Notes under the pieces: generated by a model
Told to the model about the DNA's origin: nothing
The model's input: only the letters and a program-made list of their open reading frames with translations
Database searches by the model: none
Position numbers and translations under genes: made by a program
Shown here: positions 35,313 through 46,340 of the stretch, in pieces
Layout: every line of letters begins with the position of its first letter
Position numbering within the stretch: the stretch's first letter is position 1
NCBI GenBank assembly: GCA_963693285.1
Contig: OY848918.1
Span: 1,557,501 to 1,621,500, forward strand
Direction of reading: 5' to 3'
Length of the DNA: 64,000 nucleotides
Source: Xestospongia muta
Lineage: Eukaryota > Porifera > Demospongiae > Haplosclerida > Petrosiidae

Positions 35313-37590
35313 TTACAAAATAATTTCTTCATAAATGCATGTATTTCTTGTTAACTGTACTGTTGTATACGATGGATTAGTCTCTAACTCTACTCCTCTT
35401 CTCCTCATCTCAAATCTGTTTACTATATATGTATATAATGACTACATTCACATTAATACATACCTTCATCATATGCCGGATTATGACTTACAGCTAAATT
35501 ATTAACTATTCCAAAGTGTTGTACAGATAATAAGTAATGACTTCTATTTTCTCTTACTTTCAATCTGATGTTGTTGACTCCTCTTCTTCTTAAAATATAC
35601 AGTAATACTAATTCCAGCTATAACCACTATTATAACTATTACAATAACTATACTAATGCTTGTAAAGATCACTGTGGTATCTGTGTATATAAAAAATAAA
35701 GAGTGAATGCTCTAAAAAATTTTTACATAATGTCCTGAGAGAAGGTTCTGTGGAAAATTCTCCAGATTTCATGGAACTACTTATGTCACCAATTGTCATA
35801 TCACTTGATCTAGTACCTAGTAAGATAGAACAATAAAATGGTAAGAGCTTGAAGAAAACTAGTTATTACTTATTCTGAAATTACCTGATCTACTACTAGT
35901 AGGTCTTATAAATGATTTTAAAATAGCAATATTACTAACGTCATCACTTACTGCCTTATAACTTGACAAAATATCTAATGAGTTATGAGATATGTGAGAA
36001 TAAAATAAATGAATAAAGTACTGGTAATTAGTACACTGACTTACTGGTAGTAATAACAGTCTCTGTAGGAGATGGTAAAGGTAAAATATACTCCAGTATT
36101 TGAAGGTATACAACAGATGGTTTAGTTATAGTAGTACCATCTACTATATCATGAGCTGTCACAGTATAGTTACCACTAACTGGTAGAGTTATATACTGGT
36201 ATACTGTACTTTCCTCTATACTGGATTTAGTCATATTAATAGACTTGACAGTTCCTTTAGAAGACTCTCTAAATATCACATGACATCCATCAGCAGTAGA
36301 TCTCTCAGCAAACCTACACTCTACAAAAACTGATCCATTATCAGAGTAGTACTGTAGAGTGAGTCCTTGGACATGGTAGGTTGCTATGGTGACAAGAGGA
36401 ATGGATAATTATATCAATCCACAACATTTTACTCACTAAAATATGATTCATCCTTTGCTTTAGAGTTATTAAAATGATCTAGTATATCGGCAATAAGGAT
36501 ATATCTCATTAGAGGATCGATATTAGATATAGTATAGTTTACAGTCATTGACTGACAATCTTTTGAAGAACATGCAATCTCTTCTTGAGTTTGTTTTGTC
36601 CAATTCTGTTGTGAGTTCTCTTTTGTAATACCCAGTAATGTACTGTTACAAAGTCTAGGATAACCTACAACCTGTTTATATATAGCAAATTACACACAAA
36701 GTCCATTTTGTACTTACATTAACTTGGAAATGTACATCATAGGAATCATTAAAGATGACCTCATGACCAGGTAAAATAGTAACATAGTTCTCTATAAAAT
36801 AATAGGCACATTAAAAACATATTAATATTAACTCTTGCTTTCATTATATTCATCTTGAATAGTAACATTAATAGAGCTATATTCTCCACTATGAGCTATA
36901 ACAGTAGCAGTGTAAATATCACAGACTGTGAAGTTATATAACTCATAAGATGTATCATTAGTGATATCATTATATAGTAACTGGCCATGTTGGTTCTCTA
37001 TAAAAATATGATATGATATTGGAGTGTTTTCAGGTGAAAATGATGGAGGAAACCAGGTCAGCCATGAAGAATTGGTGAGGCTAAAATTAACCTGGAGATT
37101 TTCTGCTTGTGTGATGCCTATACTATCAAAATGAAATGTGAGAAACTCTTAATTGTACGCAAAATTAACCTTTGACTGTCAAAGTAGCACCTTTAAAATC
37201 AAAAGCATGATTCTGATTTAAAACAGTACACTGAACACTTATCCCATCATTAATAGGTAGTGCTCTTATAGTTAGTACTGATGACCACACATCAATTGAT
37301 ATATTGTTAGTAGTTACTGATATCTCTCTGTCTTGATTACTGGGATCAGTGACTGAATTACCCTGTACTGACCACTTCAGTATATCTCCTGTACCTTCAC
37401 ATGTAAAATTAGTCAATGTATAAAGTAGAGCAGTCACAGAGGATGGAGCTACTGTGATGACAGCTGTAACAATTATTTATATAAGTATACACTACAATAT
37501 TGATCATCTAATTTACATACCAACATCATTTACTGGCCATAATGAGAGAAGAGTAATCAAGAAAATAGTTCTTGTAATGTTTTCTCCCAT
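35313..37590 (-). CDS. Receptor F: Ig + FN3 receptor with NPxY tail
   Basis: The most complete receptor in the window; no lesions seen. The signal exon (37,521-37,590) begins MGENITRTIFLITLLSLWPV. Ig exon about 37,170-37,463 (FTCEG, LKWSVQG, SSVLTIRALPINDG, VQCTVL). FN3 exon about 36,845-37,117 (LTWFPPSFSPENTPISYHIF). Second FN3-like part at about 36,717-36,792 and 36,432-36,673. The membrane-proximal exon, about 36,050-36,388, has CRFAERSTADGCHVIFR. Stalk exons lie at about 35,885-35,985 and 35,745-35,817. The TM exon (about 35,570-35,682) reads ISIVIVIVIIVVIAGISITV followed by KKKRS. Tail exons give SHNPAYDEG and then ELETNPSYTTVQLTRN, ending IYEEIIL. It has two NPxY motifs and a YEEI-like end. 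The tail is the same type as A2, and the AG|TA acceptor of the last exon (35,313-35,422) is conserved. Such motifs recruit PTB/SH2 adaptors in other animals; here that is inferred. Confidence 0.8.
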
Positions 37591-37689
37591 TGCTTTATTT
37601 TATTGTTGACACTGTACATATATATATATGTACATATGCTTATATCAAGTATCGTTCAAATTTAATTTCAAAATGAATTTGCAATTCAA

Positions 37690-37720
37690 TAACAACATGT
37701 GTGTGTGTGTGTGTGTGTAT
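37690..37720. repeat. (TG)n microsatellite
   Basis: A short run of tg dinucleotides at about 37,697-37,719, upstream of the receptor F start codon. Confidence 0.85.
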
Positions 37721-37744
37721 AAAATTTGTATTATACAAGACAGT

Positions 37745-39180
37745 CAGCAGCTACTAGTCTTTGTATATTAGTTCTATTATGACCAATATGTAGTCCATAA
37801 TTACTGATAATAGCTCAACCCACTGAGGGACTGATAATCTAGTAGGGATAGTGTGCTCTGTACGAGTGAAGAGAACCAATTAATTCAGAAAACTTCAACT
37901 AAGGATATTTGATAGTGTCGCTTTATAAGTTTGTCTCATGGAGAGAGAATCTGGTAGACCAGAGTCAGTAGAACTCATACTTCTCTGAGGCTATTAGAGA
38001 GAAGACATATCAGATGACATATAAGTTATAATACAAGTTACCATAATAGCACTTTGAGGACGATCAAAATAGTCATTTGATGATATCTCTTCATATGAAG
38101 GTGGTCCTTCTGGTAATACTGGTAATGCTAACGGGTTTATTGCTGCCCACGCAGATAGGACTGAGGTTGGTTTTAAGTTATTCTCCATTAACTGGATAAT
38201 TAATTAATTAACAAGTTAATAATATAGGGTCTTACTCTTCTTGTAGGTGGAGTTTTAGGACTGTTGTGACAATGTATTGATAAGTCATCTTGTCAACAAA
38301 GTGTGTCCTCACTATTACTCCTTTCTAATGACACAAGTCTAGTATTAGGAATGGGTATGAGACTGGTATCATATCTAATGCTAAACATTTCAAAATGAAT
38401 TTGCAATTCAATAACAACATCAGATCTAATACTAAAACACAATAGAAATATCATATAATTACATATACTAAGTATATATAACTAGTTATATCATATAAAG
38501 TACTTACTCAGGAAATGGTAGGTCATTACTTTGAAGAGCAGAGGTAACGTGATTGTTCTCTTGTCTTGTTACCATAGTGATAGATGAAGGAGGTGGGACA
38601 AATGATGGAGATGGTGTAGATGGTGTTATATCACTGTTTATACTAGATGGAGATATTTCATGTTGTAACTGATCTTGTAGTTGACTATCACCTCCTTCAT
38701 ATCTATAATACATATATCAACATGTAATGATCAGTTATAACTTACTCATTAGTAGGTTTACTTTGAAATGAATCAGTTCTCTTTAAAGTACCTAAATATA
38801 TGATGTCATATATGATGATGTCATTGTCACATGACCTACCACTAACTGAGTTCCCAATTCTTTTTCCTCCTCTTTAAAAATTATAATACCAATAATAATA
38901 CTATTACTAACAGTATGATGACTACATTAAATGCTATTGCTAGTCAAGAGAGAGATTAGAAAGTATATTTATAATTGTATTATTATTATTATTATATACC
39001 ATTATAACCAGTAACAGTATTCTCTCCATTAGTGTGACCAATATGTAGTACAGTATATCCTGAACCTGATATCATCCTCATTTCAACAAAACATCCTCCA
39101 TTATCAGACCCTATCATAAATGTACATGATATACACAAGACCCCATTATCAGTAGATATAGAGGCACTCTGTGTTCCATA
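37745..39180 (-). pseudogene. Broken receptor G, near copy of B1 (PPxY-type tail)
   Basis: Shares the exon order of B1. An extracellular exon relic at about 39,000-39,180 (ISTDNGVLCISCTFMIG, MRMISGSGYTVLHIG) is cut short. The TM exon near 38,870-38,945 has a small deletion and a TAA inside the helix (NVVIILLVIVLLLVL then stop, then FLKRRKKNWELS). The serine/proline exon is at about 38,508-38,704, an exon at 38,230-38,380 has an in-frame TGA, and the tail exon at 38,042-38,190 reads VLPEGPPSYEEISSNDYFD. The B1 PPPY has become PPSY here, so it is still a PPxY. With no signal peptide, broken TM and several stops, it is very likely dead. Confidence 0.75.
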
Positions 39181-39497
39181 ACTACCTGTAGAGTGATATT
39201 TGGGAGAAAAGAGAGGAGAGACATAGTTTTTAATCTCATATTATAAATTAATAACTATATACACATGATTTATTGGTAGTAGTAATGTTACATGTAATGA
39301 GATGTTTACCAGTATTGTTTTCTCTAGTGTTACTATGGTTACAATAACAATAGTCACAATGAGATAACAGCGATAGTACATAATGAACACAACTGATAAT
39401 TAAACACACACAGTATATATCTAGTTCTATGAGATTGTTTTGATTTGAGAGGTAGACAATATTTATATTGTTTATTTAAAGAATTAATTGAGTTTTA

Positions 39498-39930
39498 CAT
39501 GTATTGTAATAATCATCAGTAGTACAATAATGTGAATTATACCAACACAAATATTTGAAATAGTATTGAAGTTATTGACTCCACCCACAGTCTCATCCCA
39601 TATAATGATGTCATAGAAGTGTCAGGTCATCTATATAATAGTTCAATGAGACCATTCATCATCATAAACCATATTGTTATCAAGTATTTCATATACTCTA
39701 TCATATATTTGTATTGTAATAATCATCAGTAGTACAATAACATCAATTATACCGACACTAATATTTGAAGCTAGTATTGATCATGTTATTGACTCCACCC
39801 ACAGTCTCAACCCATTTAATGATGTCATAGTGTCACTTCATCTGTATGATAGCTCAATGAGACCATTTATCATCCTAACCATATTATTATCAAGTAATTT
39901 ATATACTCTACCATCTATAATATATTATAT
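39498..39930. repeat. Tandem duplication of about 215 bp
   Basis: Two adjacent diverged copies, about 39,498-39,708 and 39,709-39,930. Each contains GTAATAATCATCAGTAGTAC and the ACTCCACCCACAGTCTCA segment found in other receptor flanks. The 92-codon plus-strand frame here is an accident of the repeat. Confidence 0.8.
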
Positions 39931-39959
39931 TCATATAACAGTACTATTATGATATCATT

Positions 39960-40275
39960 ATTATGGTACATATAGAAAATCTACTTTACCTGTAGGCCCA
40001 TGCAGGTAAATTTGAAAGACAGTTACCATGACAAAACATCAAGGTTACTGGTCATAATCTTAACAGTCAGTGTAAACTCAAAATAAGGAGGATAAATAAT
40101 AATCAGTTAAAAACAGTTGCTATGACAACAACATCAAGACTACTGGTCATATCCAGCAGTCAATAACTAAAAGTGATTGAGGATAAACTTAGACCTTAGC
40201 TGATCACTAATTAAACAATAACATTATAATTATTAATAATGTGATAATTATATTATAATTATCACATTAGGTAAG
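39960..40275. other. No gene; two diverged short repeats
   Basis: Two related segments of about 110 bp, around 40,020 and 40,120, share ACAGTTRCYATGACAA and CTACTGGTCAT-like text. Near 40,215-40,265 a TATAATTAT-rich palindromic stretch occurs. No coding signal. Confidence 0.45.
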
Positions 40276-40365
40276 AGAAGGTAGTAGTAAGATATACTCC
40301 AGTGCTTGAGGCTACACAACAGATGAGTTAGTTATAATAGTGCCATCTACTATATCATGAGTTCA
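40276..40365 (-). pseudogene. Solitary relic of the membrane-proximal exon
   Basis: About 90 bp match the 3' part of the conserved receptor exon (the region encoding HDIVDGTIITNPSVVYPQVL in intact copies), with nothing of the rest of the gene around it. Confidence 0.7.
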
Positions 40366-40518
40366 TATCATAGTACAAAATGAAATGCTTATAGTCACAA
40401 TAACATTACATTTATTGAATAAAAACCTACACAAGTTCAAAGGTTATTTTTGATGGGTAGATGATATTATGCTCATAACTATATGACCAAACATGACAGT
40501 ACATAAATAGTATAAACA

Positions 40519-40575
40519 ATGTATGTATGTATGTATGTATGTATGTATGTATGTATGTATGTATGTATGTATGTA

Positions 40576-40606
<31 letters not shown>

Positions 40607-40623
40607 ATGTATGTATGTATGTA

Positions 40624-40660
<37 letters not shown>

Positions 40661-40761
40661 ATGTATGTGTATGTGTGTGTATGTATGTATGTATGTATGT
40701 ATGTATGTATGTATGTATGTATGTATGTATGTATGTATGTATGTATGTATGTATGTATGTA

Positions 40762-40792
<31 letters not shown>

Positions 40793-40821
40793 ATGTATGT
40801 ATGTATGTATGTATGTATGTA
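40519..40821. repeat. (GTAT)n microsatellite with GT interruptions
   Basis: About 300 bp of GTAT repeats interrupted by short GT runs. The overlapping open frames on both strands (MYVC and HTYI repeats) are artefacts of it. Confidence 0.98.
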
Positions 40822-40869
40822 CTTAATTATATGTACTGTCAATTACCATTAATAAGTGACCAGTAATTT

Positions 40870-41320
40870 TACTAGATAGTAAGAGTGGATTCTAGAGAGA
40901 CAATATTCAATACAATTATTATTTATATAACAAGTAAGTTAATGGAATAAAGAAAATGATATGATATCAGAGATGGATCCAGTAAACCACATTTGACAGT
41001 CTACTCCATACTATATTAATTTACAGTCATCAGTGATTGAATCAATTTATTCACTACACTAATGAACAGTAACAGAACATGTAATTGAGTGTAATGTGAT
41101 TATCCAGTTTAACCTATTATTAGTAATAATACATAATCAGACAACAACTATACTGCTATAGTATAACTAACTAACAGTAAAACTATGGGCTCATTACCAA
41201 GCTAGCTATTGGTTAATATAGTTCTATTTTGCATACAATACAGTCTACTAAAATTGAATTATGTAATCTGTAATGTATACATATACCACATGATGATAAC
41301 TGAACTAATAAACAGACACA
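40870..41320. other. No recognisable gene
   Basis: Short AT-rich interval without exons or repeats that I could identify. Confidence 0.4.
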
Positions 41321-41339
41321 TTATAATAATACTTTCATC

Positions 41340-41815
41340 TTCATTAATCCAGGTGATTTGTTGTCATAGGGAGTGGTAGCAATCTTTATCACAAGGATCC
41401 GTCTTATTAAATGTCGTTTCAAATATGACAGGTCTGTTTGGTGAGAAGTCTGAAGGAATATGTTTAGCATATTGTGGTACAAAGGGAGGTGACACAGGTT
41501 TTGAAGGAGGAGGTTGAGGTGTAGATGGTTGTCCTGGCACTTCAACTGCTATTAACAAATTATAAATACAAGTATCAAAAACACAACTACATAAATATAT
41601 ATGACATGGCTATACACTAATGGAGGAGGAATGATCTCAAGAATGCTTTGGTTACATTATAAAGTGCTTATATCTCATTGGTAATTATAAACAGTATACA
41701 ATAGTCAATATATATTACTTACTGGTAGTAATACCAGTCTTAGTAGGAGATGGTAGTAGTAAAATATTCCAGTAAATGAGGGTATACAACAGATGGGTTA
41801 GTTATAATATTAATT
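41340..41815 (-). pseudogene. Collapsed receptor: exon relic plus proline-rich tail exon
   Basis: 41,723-41,815 is the 3' end of the conserved membrane-proximal exon with internal small deletions. Immediately downstream on the minus strand, 41,364-41,560 encodes a proline-rich tail exon (STPQPPPSKPVSPPFVPQYA) ending ETTFNKTDPCDKDC and then a stop. It parallels the receptor E tail exon at 55.2-55.45 kb (SPSQPTSPPVILHQA, SEATFNKTDSCCKD). Signal peptide, Ig, FN3 and TM exons are all absent. Confidence 0.65.
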
Positions 41816-41879
41816 GTCATCTATTTGACAACCGAATCTTTTAAAGTGAGCAGAAGACTTCCTAATACAATATATATAT

Positions 41880-42330
41880 AATCAGGCTTACTGTGATATC
41901 AGAACTTGAAATTTCTAACACTATCCCCCTCTCAATGTAGTGCATGCCCTCATGCAAGTTCACGAGATGCATAGATCTATAATATAGTCACCATTACGAG
42001 CTAAGGGGTGTCCTGTTATCATGGAGGTGATGCATTGGTAGGCTGATGATATGATTGAGTTTTATAATAAAAGGGCCATCATATGGGTCATAGAGGTCTT
42101 CTGATTAAGTATTTTGGTTATATGTGGGACTGATAGGCTTGTCAGTGTTACTTCTTTGCTGGTATAGTTGTGATACTACTTGACATGTATCAATATTGTG
42201 CCCTTTATCTTTCTACTACAAATGCTTGACACAAAATCTGAATCTTCATGATCAGGATCTGGGCCATTTGCAACAGGCTAAACAAGACATACAATAAAGA
42301 CTTGATGTGTCATTTTGTAGGATTTATTGA
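41880..42330 (-). other. Possible retroelement relic
   Basis: The minus strand contains DPYDGPFIIKLN in an otherwise interrupted frame, followed about 160 bp later by a purine-rich run (GAGAGGGGGATAGTGTTAG) that looks like a polypurine tract at an LTR edge. Both are weak signs of a decayed LTR retrotransposon 3' end. Too little remains to place it. Confidence 0.25.
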
Positions 42331-43799
42331 CTAAGTCTATTATAAGGTTTTCCTCATTAACTATATAATGTAATGTACATTAAATATGTAGTTCTCATTA
42401 ATCAACTTACTAAAATATAAAATACTTAACAAAAATGTTGACAGTGAATGTAAAGGATGATTGCAAAACATAAAGTTATTAATAAAATACAAACAAGGAA
42501 GTTACTTAACTCACATTGTACTTTACAAAAAATGATAATATAAACAATATATTAATAAATCTGCAATAATACAACATCTAATTATCAAAAGGAGAAGTAC
42601 TTGGCAATACAAATGGGTTAGTATCTTTATTAATTATATAACATCTATATTAGTGAGCATTGGTCATTAAGAAATGGAGATGTCTAGAGTTTGGTCCACA
42701 TTGTCTGGCTCATCAATGATGCAAGTTGGAATGTGGTCAGAACAATGACTAGAATTAGGAGTAACAAGTTCTGATTTTATGCTGATATTTTGGGCTAAAT
42801 TCATTGATCCCTCTTGATATAAAGTGATATTACTAGTTCCATGAGGTTCGTTATTATTTTCGGTAGTTCTTGTATTTGGTATGTTGTTAACTTAATAATA
42901 AATAAAAGGTATTATTTATAATACAAATAGAATCAATACTTACCAAAACATGTGTTTGGTCCATTATCAGATGAAGGGTCAGGATTAGGATGAACAAAGT
43001 CAGTTTCAACTACAAAAGATAACAGATTAACATAATGTGTTTATTTCTTATTTATCATACCAATAGTATTATCAATATAGTCCATTCCTCGAAATCTCGG
43101 TCAGATATCTACTACACAGTCCATTCCTAGAGGTCTCTGCGGGTTGACATTCTCCATTAGCTGAGATTGACTCTCCTTATCTTGAACTGTGGTTGATTCT
43201 GGCACATTAGCTTGGATTCCTAGTCCAGCTCTGTTATCTGATATCTGTGACAATATCACTAATAATAATAATAACTAATACACTTATTGTTACCATTGTA
43301 TTAAGAGGTTCACAAACAAAAGTGTGCTGTACTGGAACATTATCAGTAGGTGGAGCTATGGGGAAAGATTTAATGACTAATATCTACTCTAATATTATTA
43401 AGGTATACCTTTTCCTCCTTGTATGGCATCATTAAGATGTTCATTATTACTTTCAGGAATAATTGATACTGATGTCCTCTCTGTCATACCACTTGTCATA
43501 CCACCAGAAATTGATATACCACTATCAGTATGATGACCAGTGTGTATTGATGTTATTGGTTTAGTATGAGTAGAACTATCATCACAAATATCCTGTGAGA
43601 TAAAAATGTTAAAGAACACATATTATTAAGCAATTGTTTACCTCTTTCTCCATTTGTGGGATACTTTGTTCTGCATTATTTTCATTAAAAGATGTTTCTT
43701 CAATATAAGGTACTACAGTTATGTTGTCCTCATTTTGATCAGTGAGAGAAGGTGTTAACTTGGTTCCAGAGTAAACAGTCTCATCCTAGAACAATAAAA

Positions 43800-45060
43800 T
43801 AAGTTAATTATATTCATACTATTAATAAAACAGTCAGTTGCCAGAACAACAATAGTAATGTTCATGTTCAATGAACATTTAATAGAGTGACAGATCTTCA
43901 TGTTGCTATGTAGCAACAGCAGATCGACATATTAAAGGATCCTTTCATAAGAATAGCCATTGTATAAACTATTTCGTTATCTGTCTGCTAAATCTGAGCT
44001 GTATGTATTAATTTTTAAATGAGCTGTTAAAATGTACAATATCCATTAGACAAAAAATGTTTAAAATCTTTTATACTAGTCTCATTCACATGGAAGTGAT
44101 GATAATAGCAACACATGAACAAGACTTGATATAGCTCTATATGTGATTGTTATTTGCTGTAATTGGTGATTCAAAATTGGTACACTTTCTCTAGAATAAG
44201 TGAGTCAAGGGACAAGACTTTCTTTATAATTATTATTTACATTATCAGATAATGATGGGTATGGGTTTTGCAGTTTAATAATAACAATTCATAATCACTC
44301 TGTGCTAAAAAAACGTATACATTACACAAATATAAAGTTGGTTTTCAGATGTAGGTTACATAACAATTCTTCTTCCCTTATAACACAAGGTACTTCAGTA
44401 CCTTGTGTTATAAGGAAAGATGTTGTTATTGAAAACAGCTCTTAGTAGAACTATAGCTTCTTTAAACTCTACAATCATCAACATTACCAAATGTTGATGC
44501 TCATTGAACATTTAGTATGGAACATTCAGTACTGAGTGAAAGATTATTATGTTGCTATGCAACAACACCAGATTGGCATATTAGAGGATCCTGTCATAAG
44601 AACAGCCATTATAGAAACTATTTCACTATGTCTTTGCTAAATCTGAGCTCTATATATTAATTTTTGAATGGGCTCTATCCTCTTAACATTTACAATATCC
44701 ATTAGACAAAATTGTTTAAAATCTTTTATACTAGTCTCATTCACATGGAATTAATGATAATAGCAATACATGAACAAGACTTGAGATAGCTTTGTGTGAT
44801 TGTTACTTTCTGTAATTGGTCATTTTAAATTAGTACACATTCTCTAGAATAAGTGGGTCTAGGGACAAGACTAATTTTATTTATAATCATCGTTTACATT
44901 ATTAGATAAGGATAGATGTAGGTGCAGTAGTATAAAAAAACATTATCATAATCACTCTGTGCTATACATACTTATATATATATTACATAAATACATACTT
45001 GGTTTTCAGATGTAGTGTACATAATAATATCTTCTTTTCTTATAGCACAAGGTACTCAAG
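43800..45060. repeat. Tandem duplication of about 630 bp within the receptor D tail
   Basis: About 43,800-44,420 and 44,450-45,060 are diverged direct copies. Both contain TACAATATCCATTAGACAAA and ATACTAGTCTCATTCACATG. Each copy ends with a tail exon of the type TEVPCxIRxEE. Further copies of the linked exons lie at 45.1-45.65 and 43.25-43.36 kb. Confidence 0.8.
44376..44415. repeat. Perfect 18-bp hairpin
   Basis: CCTTATAACACAAGGTAC is followed by TTCA and then its exact reverse complement. It lies inside a degenerate tail exon (minus frame TEVPCVIREEELL), so part of that exon was probably created by a small fold-back event. Confidence 0.85.
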
Positions 45061-46287
45061 TACTGTCCTCTATTGTCTGTAATAACATCACTAATATTTA
45101 ATGTATTATTAATATCTTATTACCACTGTATTAAGGTGTCCACAAATATCAACATATTGTGTTGGAACGTCATTAGTGGGCGGAGCCCTAGGATGAATAG
45201 GACTAGGATGGTCATAATCAGGAACTACTTCAACTATATAAATAACAGAATAAACTTCAAGTTTTACTTTTTATCTAATTTACCAATACTATTATAAACA
45301 CAGTCCATTCCTTGAGGTCTTTGTGGCTTAACTTTTACTATCAGATGAGAATTAACATCCTCATTTTGGGCTATAATGACTCCATTATTTTTATCAAGCG
45401 TAGTTAGTTCTTCATATATTGGAGGATGATCCTAAAATGTGTATTAATATGATATTTAATCTGTACTATTCATATTTAGACTTACTTGGCTTTCCAATGA
45501 TAGTTGTTCAGATGTAAGATACATAACAATGTCTTCTCTCCTTATAGCATTATGTACTTCAGTATTGTCCTTTATTGTCTGTAATAATATTACTAATATT
45601 TAATGTATTATCAATATCTTATTACCACTGTATTAAGGTGTCCACAAACATTAGCATACTGTGTTGGAACATCATTAGTGGGTGGAGCTTTAGGATGAGT
45701 AGTGGATACTTCCACTTCAACATAATGAGATGTAATCTTTTCTGCTTTTGAGGTATTGCTCAATTTGTTGTTACTTCCTAAACTGACTGTTGTTCTCTCT
45801 TCATAACATGTCACATCATCAGACATTAATATACCAACATTGTTATAATGATCAGTGTGTTTCATTGTTGTTGGCTTAGCAAAAGGAGAGCCATTATCTA
45901 AATGATCCTGTAAGATAAGAACTAGGTCATGTATTAATTAAAAGTTATTTACTTTTCCTTTCAATTGTTTACACTGAGTATATGACATATCATGTTCTGT
46001 AATATTCTCAGTAAAAGGTGTTTCTTGTACATCAGATGTAAGAGGGATATCGTTACTTTCATCTTGATCAATAGTTGAGTTAATAGCCCCACACTGTAGT
46101 AATAAAATAAGTTAATTATATTCATAACTATTAATACTACACATTCAGTTCCCATGATAGCAATAATAAATATTTTTATGTTTAATGGACATTTAATACA
46201 AAGTGAAAAGTGATAAACAATTATTGTCAGAATAATTAGATCAATGCTTGTTGCTTGGCAGACAACAAGTCATTTTTCCATTACACA

Positions 46288-46340
46288 TTACAAAACAACT
46301 ATATATATATATATACTACTACTACTACTACTACTAATAC
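46288..46340. repeat. (TA)n and (CTA)n microsatellites
   Basis: A short tatata run followed directly by repeated cta units, within a receptor D tail intron. Confidence 0.85.

Noticed and set aside
39498..39930. CRISPR-like or satellite array
   Set aside because: Only two diverged units of about 215 bp without regular spacers; it is a plain tandem duplication.
40444..40866. Long open frames on both strands with MYVC and HTYI repeats
   Set aside because: They are translations of a GTAT microsatellite and carry no protein signal.
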